Shown here piece by piece: positions 14,019-23,900 of a stretch of 29,070 nucleotides of DNA. The stretch comes from a virus. The notes beneath the pieces were generated by a model. It was not told where the DNA came from. It worked only from the letters and a program-made list of their open reading frames with translations, and did no database searches. Every line of letters begins with the position of its first letter. The first letter of the stretch is position 1. Both the position numbers and the translations under genes were made by a program. The stretch lies in IMG/VR virus record IMGVR_UViG_3300024518_001259, positions 1-29,070 of that record; one strand, given 5' to 3'.

Positions 14019-16363
14019 GTAGATTTAGAAGTAGAGTCGAGTTAGACGATAAGATTATCACTAATGGTGATGGTGGCTTTATCGGTTTCGAGACTCGTAG
14101 ACATCCCACTCAATTAGAGCAGGGTGTTGCAAGGTTCATGTTGAATCGTAGGTGTGACACTAATGTCTCAACAGTCCGTAAAGGGATTGACCGCATCACT
14201 GCGGATACTATGTCTACTGCTACAGCCTTCGTTCTGCCTTCAGGGCTAGGCACAGAGCTGTCAGTGGCCTCTATCACTAGGGTTAGCACAACTGCCACAT
14301 TAACTTTCACAACAGCACCTGACGAAGATTACAGCACTGGAGATGAGTTTGAGATCCAAGGAGCTGATCAGACTGATTACAATGGGTCCTTCACAGTCAC
14401 TAAGGTTTCTACAACAGTATTTACTTATACTGTAGCGAACTCGCCTGTAACACCAGCAACAGGCACGATCACCACTTCACCGATATTAGGAACAGACGTA
14501 GACGGAGCAATTGCTTCTTGCCTATTCTCTGATGTTGATACTGACACTGAGTATATTGCTCAGGCAGGATTAGACGCATGTATTATTACTGAACCTGGCG
14601 ACACTTCAAATACCTTTACTATCCAATACGCTGAAGGAGACGCTCCTATAGAGCAGTTTGAGCAGAGTGACAACGGATCAATCCAGCAGGTAGGTAACGG
14701 ATTACTTATTAATCGTGGTAAGCGTAAAAAGGCGTTAATCTGGGATGGTAACGTATATAACGCATCTGCTTATAGCCTTGATGGTATCACACGAGCTAGC
14801 ACTACGGCAACTGTCACGGTATCTGAGCCACATAATTACAACACAGGTGATGTTATCACAATAGCAGGATCAGACCAGAGTGATTATAACGGCAACTTCT
14901 CGATTACAGTAGTTACTGAATTAACTTTTACATACACCGTAGCGAACTCACCTACGACTCCAGCTACAGGAACGATGACTTCGTCTAAAGTTCCGCAGTT
15001 CATCCCAGTTCCTGACACTAATGTTAACGGGTTCTTATCTATGCCTAAAGCTGAGTTTAGCGAGTATCACCCATTCGCAAGGCTAGTTATCCCCGTTAGA
15101 GTGTTAGAGTATGAATTGAAAACACTAGCATCATCTGGTAACATCGCCACAGCAACAACAAGTGTAGCACATGGGCTACAAGTGGGAGACAGAGTCACCC
15201 TATCAGGTGCTTCTGATGCTGTATTTAATGGCGTGTATCCGATAACAAGTGTAACTACCACTACTTTCTCTTACCTAATAAGTGGAACAACAGACGGCAC
15301 GACAGGCGGATCTAATAAGAAAGCAGTCTTAGATGTTAGGGATATGTTTATCTTCTCTGACATATATGATCACAGCACATATGACCCTGTAACGAACCTT
15401 TTTCGCATTAACCGAGGTAAGGCAGATAGCTTAGTAGCCCTCAAGACCTGGCAGAATGATAACTTAATAGCTCTTTACGAGAAGAGCGTCCATGTCATCA
15501 CAGGCGTATCTCTACCTGATCTTAACCTTTCAACAGTAACATTGATTACTGATGAGGTAGGATGCTTAGCCCGTAAGACAGTCGAGATCATAGGAGAGAA
15601 TATAGTATTCTTATCTGATAACGGCGTTTATATGTTAGGAATTACCCCAGAGTTAAACCTAAAAGGTCGGGAGATACCATTAAGTATCGACATTAAGGAC
15701 CAGTTCAGCGACACAAACCTGAACTACGCAGCCATAACAGGTGCAGTAGCTAAGTATTTTAACAATAGATACTACATAGCACTGCCAGCATCAGGACAAA
15801 CACGTAACACAATAGTTTATGTTTACAATTTTATTAATAGAAAGTGGGAGAGTAAAGACACGTTTGCGTCTAATAATTACATTGATAACTGGGTGGTTTG
15901 CAAAAAGAGTGGAAAAGACCGCCTCTTCGCAACGTCGCTAGAAGGATCTATTCAGCTCTACGAAGAGCTCGATCACGATGAGTTAGGATCTAGTCCCACG
16001 AACACAGAGATCGTTGGACAGCTCATTACCCGGCGTTATACGATGGGCAATGCGTCCAACCTAAACACAGTAACACCTTTCTCTCCACTTGAGTCTAATA
16101 GATTCATGCGGGGATCAGCTAACTTGAACGTCTTAAATGGAGATGTAGTAACGATTACTGCAAATACGCAAGATCCAGACTCGACAGTTCAATTAGCTTC
16201 ATATACATTTACTGCTGACGAAGATCATCATAAAAGGTTCCGCATCAACAAAAGAGGCACTGGATGTGAACTTCAAATAGATAGCACAGTAGGCCGTCCA
16301 GAGATTAGATCAGTCTCAATAGATGGAACAGAATTTCAACGATCAAATACAAGCACTTCATAA
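14015..16363 (+). CDS. Large tail nozzle-like protein with three beta-domains
   Basis: A 782-residue beta-rich protein. Its N-terminus (FETRRHPTQLEQGVARFMLN) and later segments (QNDNLIALYEKSVHVITG, ENIVFLSDNGVYMLGI) resemble the beta-propeller tail hubs of podoviruses (P22 gp10 or T7 gp12-like nozzles), which plug and extend the tail. Three copies of a ~65-residue beta-domain are inserted at about residues 85-155, 255-323 and 374-432, each with a pattern like YSTGDEFEIQGADQTDYNG followed by TTVFTYTVA; a fourth lies in the adaptor at 8945. Copies one and two are similar at DNA level around the VANSP coding stretch, suggesting recent duplication. Nozzle identity is inferred; the repeats are direct observation. 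Confidence 0.7.
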   Translation: MSRFRSRVELDDKIITNGDGGFIGFETRRHPTQLEQGVARFMLNRRCDTNVSTVRKGIDRITADTMSTATAFVLPSGLGTELSVASITRVSTTATLTFTTAPDEDYSTGDEFEIQGADQTDYNGSFTVTKVSTTVFTYTVANSPVTPATGTITTSPILGTDVDGAIASCLFSDVDTDTEYIAQAGLDACIITEPGDTSNTFTIQYAEGDAPIEQFEQSDNGSIQQVGNGLLINRGKRKKALIWDGNVYNASAYSLDGITRASTTATVTVSEPHNYNTGDVITIAGSDQSDYNGNFSITVVTELTFTYTVANSPTTPATGTMTSSKVPQFIPVPDTNVNGFLSMPKAEFSEYHPFARLVIPVRVLEYELKTLASSGNIATATTSVAHGLQVGDRVTLSGASDAVFNGVYPITSVTTTTFSYLISGTTDGTTGGSNKKAVLDVRDMFIFSDIYDHSTYDPVTNLFRINRGKADSLVALKTWQNDNLIALYEKSVHVITGVSLPDLNLSTVTLITDEVGCLARKTVEIIGENIVFLSDNGVYMLGITPELNLKGREIPLSIDIKDQFSDTNLNYAAITGAVAKYFNNRYYIALPASGQTRNTIVYVYNFINRKWESKDTFASNNYIDNWVVCKKSGKDRLFATSLEGSIQLYEELDHDELGSSPTNTEIVGQLITRRYTMGNASNLNTVTPFSPLESNRFMRGSANLNVLNGDVVTITANTQDPDSTVQLASYTFTADEDHHKRFRINKRGTGCELQIDSTVGRPEIRSVSIDGTEFQRSNTSTS
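14267..15310 (+). repeat. Shared beta-domain copies 2-4 (in nozzle-like protein)
   Basis: Copies at about 14267-14479, 14777-14983 and 15134-15310. Each encodes a [H/D]xYxTGDxxxIxGxDQxDYNGxF-type segment followed by TxFTYT. The first two share near-identical DNA around GTAGCGAACTC, pointing to recent duplication; the third (HGLQVGDRVTLSGASDAVFN) is more diverged. Confidence 0.75.
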
Positions 16364-16365
16364 TT

Positions 16366-16758
16366 ATGGGCGTAACAATCACACCAGGACGGACGTGGGT
16401 AACAGGAGAGACTGTAACTGCGACAAAACTTAACACCTTTATGACATCGGCATCGACCGACCAAGGCGCATATCAAGATGGAGGGTCAGGTACATTTAAT
16501 GCAACGAGTGGAGACTTTGTATGGGCTGAAGAGGGAACGAATGTAGTCCTACCTACGTCACCGTCTGACAATGATATTGTTACAGTAGCTCAGGTTAGCG
16601 GAGATTTCTCCACTACGTCAGCGCAAGTGACATCAACGCAAAACATGAATTTCAACGGAATAGATACCGCAGGAACTACATTGACGTTAGACGCAAACTT
16701 CGTTGGCAATTTAACATTCATCTTTAATACTTCCGCAAATGTGTGGAAAATAGCATAA
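16366..16758 (+). CDS. Short tail fibre-like protein
   Basis: A 130-residue protein. Its start (ITPGRTWVTGETVTATKLNT) matches a motif common at the N-termini of small phage fibre proteins, where WxxGExVTAxKLN precedes a beta-rich trimeric domain. The C-terminal half (NFNGIDTAGTTLTLDANFVG, then FIFNTSANVWKIA) reads as a compact beta cap. It begins two bases after the nozzle-like gene. It is probably a short fibre or tip subunit; identification is by motif style rather than a known receptor-binding domain. Confidence 0.65.
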   Translation: MGVTITPGRTWVTGETVTATKLNTFMTSASTDQGAYQDGGSGTFNATSGDFVWAEEGTNVVLPTSPSDNDIVTVAQVSGDFSTTSAQVTSTQNMNFNGIDTAGTTLTLDANFVGNLTFIFNTSANVWKIA

Positions 16759-16770
16759 CCAAATATTATT

Positions 16771-17073
16771 ATGGCATTATTATCAACACTAACAGGTGGC
16801 GGTGGAGTCAAGAGTGTGACACGTTACACTTTTGAGGCAGCAGCATTAACGAATAGCACGACAGATTGGTCACAGACAGTCACGATTACAGCAGTCGCTG
16901 ATATGGCTAAGACTAGCGTCAACCTTACAATGGGTGGCACAGCTCACGAAGGTGGCACAGCTAATTATGGCACAATAGGAGTTAGACTCGAATCAACCAC
17001 ATCTGTAGCTTACGTCTTAGGTGCTGTTGGCGGAGTTGAAACATTGGCATTTGAAGTAATAGAATATAATTAA
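16771..17073 (+). CDS. Small fibre-tip-like protein
   Basis: A 100-residue beta-rich protein with a Gly-rich N-terminus (TLTGGGGVKSV) and repeated Thr/Val strands (VTITAVADMAKTSVNLTMGG, IGVRLESTTSVAYVLGAVGG). Its end (LAFEVIEYN) is typical of small phage structural proteins encoded next to fibre genes. It starts without a Shine-Dalgarno sequence and its TAA overlaps the cupin ATG (TAATG). Probably a trimeric tip or fibre accessory; unproven. Confidence 0.55.
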   Translation: MALLSTLTGGGGVKSVTRYTFEAAALTNSTTDWSQTVTITAVADMAKTSVNLTMGGTAHEGGTANYGTIGVRLESTTSVAYVLGAVGGVETLAFEVIEYN

Positions 17074-17531
17074 TGGGTGAAGTAGCCACAGCATTTGATC
17101 AAAAAGATCATAATACGAAGATTGAGGAAGTTGAGAATCAGCTCCTCGACCTACCGCAAGTGGAAGCACCTGTGCGTAATATGTTTGCTCCTGGTGTTTA
17201 TATCAGGGAGATTACAATGTATGCTGGCTCAGTCGTAATAGGACATGAACATAAGACAGAACACTTCAACATCATCCTCACAGGAAAAGCTAAAGTCGTA
17301 CAAGATGATAAGACTTCGATTATTCAGGCTCCAGACATCTTTGTTTCTAAACCAGGTGTCAGGAAAGTTCTTCACATCATTGAAGATATGGTGTGGGCGA
17401 CTGTCCACCCTACTAAAGAAACGGACTTAACTAAGCTCGAAGAAGAGATAATCCAAAAGAGTGATGTATGGTTATACCACGAGAATAATTTAGAGTATAA
17501 TGCTAATAAGGAGCTTACCAATGAATTATAA
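17073..17531 (+). CDS. Cupin-fold protein
   Basis: A 152-residue protein with a cupin barrel. Motif 1 is G57-H-E-H-K-T-E-H-F-N-I-I-L-T-G71, supplying potential metal ligands H58, H60, E63 or H64; motif 2 includes PGVRKVLHIIED and WATVHPT, with H101 or H112 as a possible fourth ligand. Small cupins of this type occur in phage structural regions but their substrate is unknown; they could be metal enzymes or sugar-binding virion parts. It is coupled to the fibre-like gene before it, and its end overlaps the SET-domain gene by 11 bases. The cupin call is strong, the activity is not. Confidence 0.75.
   Translation: MGEVATAFDQKDHNTKIEEVENQLLDLPQVEAPVRNMFAPGVYIREITMYAGSVVIGHEHKTEHFNIILTGKAKVVQDDKTSIIQAPDIFVSKPGVRKVLHIIEDMVWATVHPTKETDLTKLEEEIIQKSDVWLYHENNLEYNANKELTNEL
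17508..17513 (+). promoter_or_regulatory. Ribosome binding site fixing the SET-gene start
   Basis: AAGGAG lies seven bases before the ATG at 17521. It shows that 17521, not the in-frame ATG at 17500, is the likely start. It lies within the 3' end of the cupin gene. Confidence 0.8.
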
Positions 17532-17919
17532 AGATTTCCTAAAGAACAATGGGATGACTGAGAATAAAGTCGTCCAATTCATGAGTATTCTTCCTGAGCC
17601 CGAACTTCCTGCTGAGGGAGATCACGTGTATCCTATCTTTTCTAAGATACAGGGAATAGGATTAGCTTCTAAGTTAGCCTTCAATGAAGGTGATACAGTT
17701 CTTACTTTATTAGATAACACAAAAAGGCAAGTAGGTGCTAGGTATTTAAACCACACACACAAACCAAACACTAAAGCAGTGATCTCTGAGAAAAATTTAC
17801 TAGCAATAGCAACCCGACCTATTTCAGTCGGAGAAGAGATCACCATATGCTACAATGAAAACGTCGTAGCATCTAGGGAATACACAAAAATATTTTTAAA
17901 TAAACAAAACAAGGATTAA
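17521..17919 (+). CDS. SET-domain protein, putative lysine methyltransferase
   Basis: A 132-residue protein covering a minimal SET domain. N-terminal SET motif: FSKIQGIGLASKLAFNEGD (about 40-58), like the usual GxGxxAxxxIxxGE. Central motif: RYLNHTHKPNTKA (74-86), matching the RxxNHSxxPN consensus with N77 and H78. C-terminal motif: AIATRPISVGEEITICYNE (95-113), matching A(T)R-I-x-x-GEE(L/I)TxxY with Y111 as the catalytic-type tyrosine. SET enzymes transfer methyl groups from S-adenosylmethionine to protein lysines. No long substrate-binding insert is present. The target is unknown; a virion protein or host factor is possible. The strong ribosome binding site supports real expression. Confidence 0.8.
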   Translation: MNYKDFLKNNGMTENKVVQFMSILPEPELPAEGDHVYPIFSKIQGIGLASKLAFNEGDTVLTLLDNTKRQVGARYLNHTHKPNTKAVISEKNLLAIATRPISVGEEITICYNENVVASREYTKIFLNKQNKD

Positions 17920-17921
17920 TT

Positions 17922-19085
17922 ATGAGTTGGGCAGCAGTAGCAGTAGTAGGTGTAGCAGCAGTAGCAGGAACATCAGCGTATCTTGCAAGTGAAGCGGAAG
18001 AAGAAGGTCGTGAGGATGCCACTAAAAAGACAGAGAACTTTGGATTCGCTGAAGAGGTATCGACACGAGGTATTAATCTTAGACGTTACGAAGCTTTCCC
18101 ACGTATCCTTGAAACACATAGAGATTTTGATAAACAGTTCTTCGCACAAAAAGCAGCACAAGTTGAGAGAGCAGATTCATTCCGTAGACGTGTTACTGAA
18201 GAAGACATCATCCCAGGCATCATGCGTGATCGTGAACAAATGTTCGCAGGAGATGTTAAACAATTTAACCAGCAGTTAAACCAGCAGGGAGGAGCATTCC
18301 GTGAGGGGCTCCTTAATATGTCCCCAGAGCTACGTTCTGCAGGGTATGGAGTTCAGGCTCAAGATGCTTTACTAGCTAAACTTTATGGACAAGCTCAAGA
18401 TGACCTAGATCGTGGAGGAAATCTTTCAGCTGAAGGAAATAGGGCAGTAGAGCAGGGAACTGCATCTGCAGTAGGACAAAGAGGTCGTGGAGCAGGAGCA
18501 TTTGGCGTAGGTCAACTAGCTCTCAATAGAGAATCAGCTCGTCAAGGTAGGGAAGATCGTTCTCGACAGTTTGCAGGACAAGTATTTGGTATGGGAGGAG
18601 AGTCACAGAGACGTAACCTTTTACAAGCTTCTCAGTTCACTAGCCCATTCTTGAACATGCTTTCACAATCACAGGCAGCAAATAGGCAGGCAGCAGGAAC
18701 ACCTTCACAGGCATTCACTCAGAACGCACAGTTCGCTGCTCATGCTACACCTGATGTTCCAGTATTTGATCCTAACGTAATGAACCTCGAACAGATGCGT
18801 TTAGGTATCGCTACTAACAATGCTAATGCAGCAATCCAAGGTGGTGTCAATCGTGGTCAATATATAGAAGGAGCTGGAGCAGCAATCTCATCAGCCTTCA
18901 CAGGTGGGATGAGTGGCCCAATCGCAGGGTATGGATCAGCAGCAGCAGGTTCAGGTGGTAATTCAGCTGCATTTTCAGATCCATCAACAGGTGGAGTGAT
19001 GGGACCAACAGGTCAACCTTTAATGCAAGGACCAGCCAACGCAAACTGGGGCGGATACCAAGGCGGAGCAAGTGTATTAGTTTAA
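17922..19085 (+). CDS. Internal virion (ejection) protein with N-terminal hydrophobic helix
   Basis: A 387-residue protein. Residues 3-22 (WAAVAVVGVAAVAGTSAYLA) form a strongly hydrophobic helix, followed by charged helices and a Gln/Ala/Gly-rich C-terminal half (GQRGRGAGAFGVGQLAL, GGMSGPIAGYGSAAAGSGG). This layout is common among podovirus internal proteins ejected with the DNA to form a conduit through the envelope. It is the first of three successive large genes of that type. It has an acceptable AAGGA six bases upstream of its ATG. No enzyme motif was recognised. Confidence 0.65.
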   Translation: MSWAAVAVVGVAAVAGTSAYLASEAEEEGREDATKKTENFGFAEEVSTRGINLRRYEAFPRILETHRDFDKQFFAQKAAQVERADSFRRRVTEEDIIPGIMRDREQMFAGDVKQFNQQLNQQGGAFREGLLNMSPELRSAGYGVQAQDALLAKLYGQAQDDLDRGGNLSAEGNRAVEQGTASAVGQRGRGAGAFGVGQLALNRESARQGREDRSRQFAGQVFGMGGESQRRNLLQASQFTSPFLNMLSQSQAANRQAAGTPSQAFTQNAQFAAHATPDVPVFDPNVMNLEQMRLGIATNNANAAIQGGVNRGQYIEGAGAAISSAFTGGMSGPIAGYGSAAAGSGGNSAAFSDPSTGGVMGPTGQPLMQGPANANWGGYQGGASVLV

Positions 19086-19088
19086 TTT

Positions 19089-19107
19089 AAAAGGAGATAA
19101 TATTATG
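19089..19107 (+). promoter_or_regulatory. Strong ribosome binding site
   Basis: AAAAGGAGATAA begins at 19089, 16 bases before the ATG at 19105; its first 12 bases are identical to the element before the decoration gene at 8099. Confidence 0.8.
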
Positions 19108-20982
19108 GCAGGACAATATTTAGCAGCAGCCGGAAGGCAAGCAGGACAACAGATCGCAGCAGCACAGCAGGAGCGTCACAATCGTCGTATCCAGCAAAGA
19201 GCCTTTGAAGTAAAGAAAGAGAAGGAACAATACAATCGCCTGATCCAGCAAAGAGATCTTGAAATGAAAGACAAGCAGCTCGACTTCGAACGGCGTCGAG
19301 TTAAGGTCCAAGAAGACACTTTGGCGTATAACGAGAGGCTTGCAGAGAATGTGTTATTAAAAAAAGCGCAAGACCAACGAAACTTCGCTTCGATGATAAA
19401 CAAGATCCACGGTAAAACAGGAGGAGCTGAAGCAGTATCGCCAACCTACCAGTTAGATTCCCAACCACTTGAACAACCTTCTGAGCTAAGTTTCCAAAAC
19501 ACTCCTGGAGTAGACCTCACAAGTGTTTTAGGAACACCTCGTGATGAAAACCAATTTGATCCAAAAACAGGAGAGTTTCTAGGAGAGGTCCCAACCACTC
19601 CCACTAAAGAAACAACCCTTGTAGGAGGGATAGATGACGCACCTCAAGAAGTGTTAGCAGCAGGAGAGCTTTTAAGAAGCCACCTAGCTGAATCAGGAGA
19701 GTTAGCAGGTAACGTTGATTTATATTCAACAAGTATCCCTGAACTATTTGAAAATGTCGGTAAGAAGATCTCTGAAGAGAAGAAAGGAGTCCGAGGCAGA
19801 GGGGGAGCAGTCGCTGTCTTAGAAAGATACGCCGCACAAATGGCTTCAGAAAAGACATCAGACCCTGAAGAACAAGTTAAAATTGCAAAAGAAATTATCG
19901 AAGGGATTAAAGAAGGTAAGCTTCCTAAAAGGACTCTCCAATTCCAAGAATTCACTTCCCCTATAGGTCCTGAAAAAGAACCTATTCCTAGTTTAGATAG
20001 ATTCATGTCGGACGATGCCCTCATACAAACTGACGGGAGCTTACTTGAAGGCGTTGGTCCTGATGGATTACCTTACTCTGATTCGACAGCTTTCCCGAAA
20101 GGAACCGACCAAGTAGTTAATCGCACAATGCTTACTCCAGGATCTCCAGCCGTAGAACCTACAAGCCTAGCCGACCGAGTAGGAGGGATGGAGTCTCTAG
20201 CAATGTTAGAAGAAGATTTTGCGGAACTCCCTAAAGATATGCAGGAGAGCCTGGTTAAAAAAGCTATTGAACATGATGAAAAGAATTCAATCGACGCTTC
20301 ACTTAAACGCAGAGCTTTAATAGCTAATACTAAGACCGCAGTCGCTAACGCTGCTCGCACGGAGAGGAAAAACTACATCGAAGCTCAGAATATGGGTTCT
20401 CTATCTGAGGCAGACCAGAAGAGAGTTGTCCCGATATTTGATGGACAGATGGCCACGAATAGCACTGAAGCTACGAATGTGAATGAATCGGCGGTATCCG
20501 TCCTCACCGCTGTCCCGAAGATTAACGAGCTACTGCATATAGTAGAAACTTTTGACATGGCAGATTATGCAGACCCTGCTAAACTATCAGAACTACGTGG
20601 ACGTATTGGAACACTGAAAGGATTCTTGATCGGAGATTTACGCCTACCTTTAGTAGGACCAGGAGCACTGTCTCAGGCTGAGTTAGATATTCTTAATAGT
20701 ATTGTGAGAGATCCTACTCAATTCCTTTCAATGAAGGAAGGTAACAGGTCTTCATTACAATCACTTAAAGCTAAGATTGCTGATAGTTTCTTAGTCAAAG
20801 CTAAGGTTGCGGGGATTAAAGATCTTAATAAGATGGACCCTGAACTCAAGAAGTTAGTTGAAACATCTAAGAACTACGTGAGATATTATGACTCCGCAGA
20901 ACAGGCGGCACAAGCTGGGTTAGAAGACGGAACTCGTGTCCACATTCCTGGTAAAGGAGTCGGAATCTACAAAAAGAGATAG
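19105..20982 (+). CDS. Internal virion (ejection) protein, coiled-coil N-terminus
   Basis: A 625-residue protein. The first ~85 residues are a Gln/Arg/Lys/Glu-rich coiled coil (RIQQRAFEVKKEKEQYNRL, LQDFERRRVK-like spacing). The middle is acidic and Pro-rich, and the C-terminal third has conserved-looking helices (LRGRIGTLKGFLIGDLRL, then LSQAELDILNSIVRDPTQFL) of a kind found in internal proteins of other podovirus-like phages. It probably forms part of the ejected DNA conduit or the internal core. There is no signal peptide or obvious catalytic site. It carries the strong ribosome binding site shared with the decoration gene. The next gene starts seven bases after its stop. Confidence 0.65.
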   Translation: MAGQYLAAAGRQAGQQIAAAQQERHNRRIQQRAFEVKKEKEQYNRLIQQRDLEMKDKQLDFERRRVKVQEDTLAYNERLAENVLLKKAQDQRNFASMINKIHGKTGGAEAVSPTYQLDSQPLEQPSELSFQNTPGVDLTSVLGTPRDENQFDPKTGEFLGEVPTTPTKETTLVGGIDDAPQEVLAAGELLRSHLAESGELAGNVDLYSTSIPELFENVGKKISEEKKGVRGRGGAVAVLERYAAQMASEKTSDPEEQVKIAKEIIEGIKEGKLPKRTLQFQEFTSPIGPEKEPIPSLDRFMSDDALIQTDGSLLEGVGPDGLPYSDSTAFPKGTDQVVNRTMLTPGSPAVEPTSLADRVGGMESLAMLEEDFAELPKDMQESLVKKAIEHDEKNSIDASLKRRALIANTKTAVANAARTERKNYIEAQNMGSLSEADQKRVVPIFDGQMATNSTEATNVNESAVSVLTAVPKINELLHIVETFDMADYADPAKLSELRGRIGTLKGFLIGDLRLPLVGPGALSQAELDILNSIVRDPTQFLSMKEGNRSSLQSLKAKIADSFLVKAKVAGIKDLNKMDPELKKLVETSKNYVRYYDSAEQAAQAGLEDGTRVHIPGKGVGIYKKR

Positions 20983-20989
20983 TAATAGT

Positions 20990-23900
20990 ATGCCTATAGA
21001 ATACGCTGACCAGAAATCTGTTCATTCTCTAGGAGGAGGATACATTGAATTCGATGATGACGCTACTGGAGAAGGTGGAGGTTATATCGAATTTGAGAAT
21101 CAAGTTATGGACCGTAGGTTTGAAACTCCTGACCCACGGAAGCAGTCATTCACTGAATTTAAGTTGATGAAGTCTCGTGAGGCAGATACGTCCCTATATG
21201 AAGATGCTACTGAGTTTATGAACGGGGTAGCAACAGGGATAGGGCAACTATTCCGGATGGGAATGAACGCTACAGAGGAGGGGTATGAAGCTATCCAGCG
21301 TGGTGAATATGATAAACTAGCTATGTCTGGAGTAGAAGGAGTAGCTAAAGGAATCTTTGATACAACAAACTTAGCAGAATCTATTGCGGGGAACGTAGGA
21401 GACTATTTTGTAGATGATGAAACTGCTTTGTTCAGACAGTTCTCTCGTGCTAAAGAAGAGAGGGATGATTTTGAAACTCGTGAAGCAGGTTTAGTATTTG
21501 ATCAAGAGCAGACATTTAAGAATTTAACAGAGGTAGGAAGTGTTGTATTAGATCCACTTAATTTAATAGGGTTAGGACTAACTTCAAAAGTAGCTAAAGC
21601 TTCTAAACTTGGACAGACAGCAATCAAAGCGGGGAACCTTTTAGACATGCCAGCTAACCTGACACGTAAAGCATTACGAGGAAGTCTTAAAGGAGGAGCT
21701 AAAGGAGCAGCTATCTTAGCATCAGCTTCTGCAAAACCTCTCCGTGTTTTATCAAAAGGAGCCGAGAAAGCTGAGAACATTATAGGTATCCCTAATGATG
21801 CTATCACTGGAGTTGTATCTAAAACTCTTGGCATCTCTCCTTCAGATGCAGGACTTTTAAGACACGCAACTCCTGTAGGACAGTTAGCTACACCGCTAGC
21901 ACCACTTGCTACAGCTGAACTTGGAGCGAAAGCTGCAAAGATAGGACTTGGTGGAGCAGCAAACTTAGCTGACGACGCTGCAGCATTATTTAATGCGTTA
22001 GGAGACCCATCTAGGCAACTACGTTTTATCGAAAAAGCTATCCAAGATAAATCAATTTCACCTGCTACTAGAAAAGCGTTATCAATTGCTGGTTCAGGTG
22101 GAACTAAAGCAATGGATCTAGCATTCAACTCTCTTTCCAATGGTGCATCCGCAGCATCCCTTCAGGGAATCTTCGCTGCAATGGCTGGACAGAATCCTAA
22201 TGAAGTAGGTCAAGCAGTTGGGACAGGTTTAGCATTTGGTGGAGTCATGCCATTTGGTCCTAAAGGAGGAGCTGATCAAGCTGCACGGGACAAAGGAAGT
22301 ATCTCATATCTCCAAGCTAAGTTTAGTAAAGACCAGATGGATAACTTTAACAAGCTCCCTGATAACTCTCAGAAGTTAGTAGCATCTTTACTAGAATCTG
22401 GGATTGAAGCTAATGTCATTCTCCAGGATAAGAAAACTTTTACTGATACATACAACAGGGAGTCTGGGCAGAGCGTCAAGAGTCTCGACACCGCGGGGTT
22501 TATCGCTGAGAACGGTAGCATCTTCGTAAACAGTGACGCTAAGAGTGTAGACATTGACTCAGTTGTGCTACATGAAGTAGGACACAGAGTAGCTAGGGAA
22601 ATGGTATTAGAAAACCGTGGAGGTTCTATTGTAGGACTCCGTAATGAGATCCTTAAAGACTTTCAAAGCCCCACTGGAACTGAACTCACTACCACATCTG
22701 GAGCTAAAGTAAAAGTAGGTGGAGTTTTAGAGAAATTTTACAAAGACTATAACAGCCAAGTCGCCGATCAACATAAGATAAAAGATGCTGATACTCTAGT
22801 TGATGAGTATTTAGCAGACAGCCTGGGTGTTCTGTTTGACGAAACTGATTTCAATGCGGTCGAAGCTATGCGAAAGACCCCTGGAACGCTCGAAATGTTA
22901 AGCAGAACATCCCATGCTATGCTCTCAAAGTTGGGGTTGGTTGATCCAGAGACAGGAGGGAAGATGAAAAACTTCACACCTATCTCGAAGTCACTGGTTA
23001 AGAATCCAATGATCCAAAGAGCATTGAAGAATCATGCATCTTTAGATAAAGCAATTGAACTCCATGCAGGAGATCGTGCTAAATCGGTCAAGAGGAGGTC
23101 TGGTCAGTCTGATGAATCTGTTATAAGAGGTCAAGATGTAGATCCAGGAGAAGTATTTATAGCCAGTGATCTTGATATCTCTCAACCTGGTGTGAAGAAG
23201 ATCGTAGGTAATTATTTTAATAACACAATTGTCGAACCACGTCAAGCTGCTCCAGGTAAAACAGGAGAGAACATTGGATCTGTTATCGCTGACAGCTACT
23301 TTGACGCAGTCGGAGCAACTCCCACAATGAGGAGAGTCGCTACGGGATTTGAGAAAGCTATTGCTGAAGTAGGTTCTGTTAAGTTCTGGAAGAAGAAAGG
23401 CAAGAATGACTTCCAAGTTAAAGAAGGTGTCCCATTTGGTTTCATTATCAATCAGAGTAATGGTAACATATCTGTTAAGTATTGGAACCAATTAAACCTG
23501 AACAAATTACTTTCTGATCTGAAATCAAAAGGGTTAATAGATTCTGTTAAGAGTATGCAGACCCAGATTGAAGCAGCACGTCAACGTAATGCACAAGGTC
23601 AGAACATATCAAATGAAAAGATTGCTGCTCTATTCGGAGCATTACCTGATACCCTATCTACGAAAGATGCTAAGTCGATTGCGATGTTAGCTCAGAAGCG
23701 TGGAGGAGTATTCGAGCAGGTGTCTATTAAAGATATTAGAGCATTCAAGGACCACAATACACCAGGCATGGGAGTGAGACACTACAATGCACTGATGAAT
23801 ATGCGTCCTGATGGAGGGGTTCCTGTTAATGGTGGCGATAAGACTCACTCTGCAATCAACGAAGGACTTAATGTTTCTTCTGTAAATGAAGGGGGACACT

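Noticed and set aside
21502-22140. 212-codon minus-strand frame
   Set aside because: It is fully antisense to the Ala/Gly-rich part of the ejection gene, where such open frames arise by composition; no start signal or domain.
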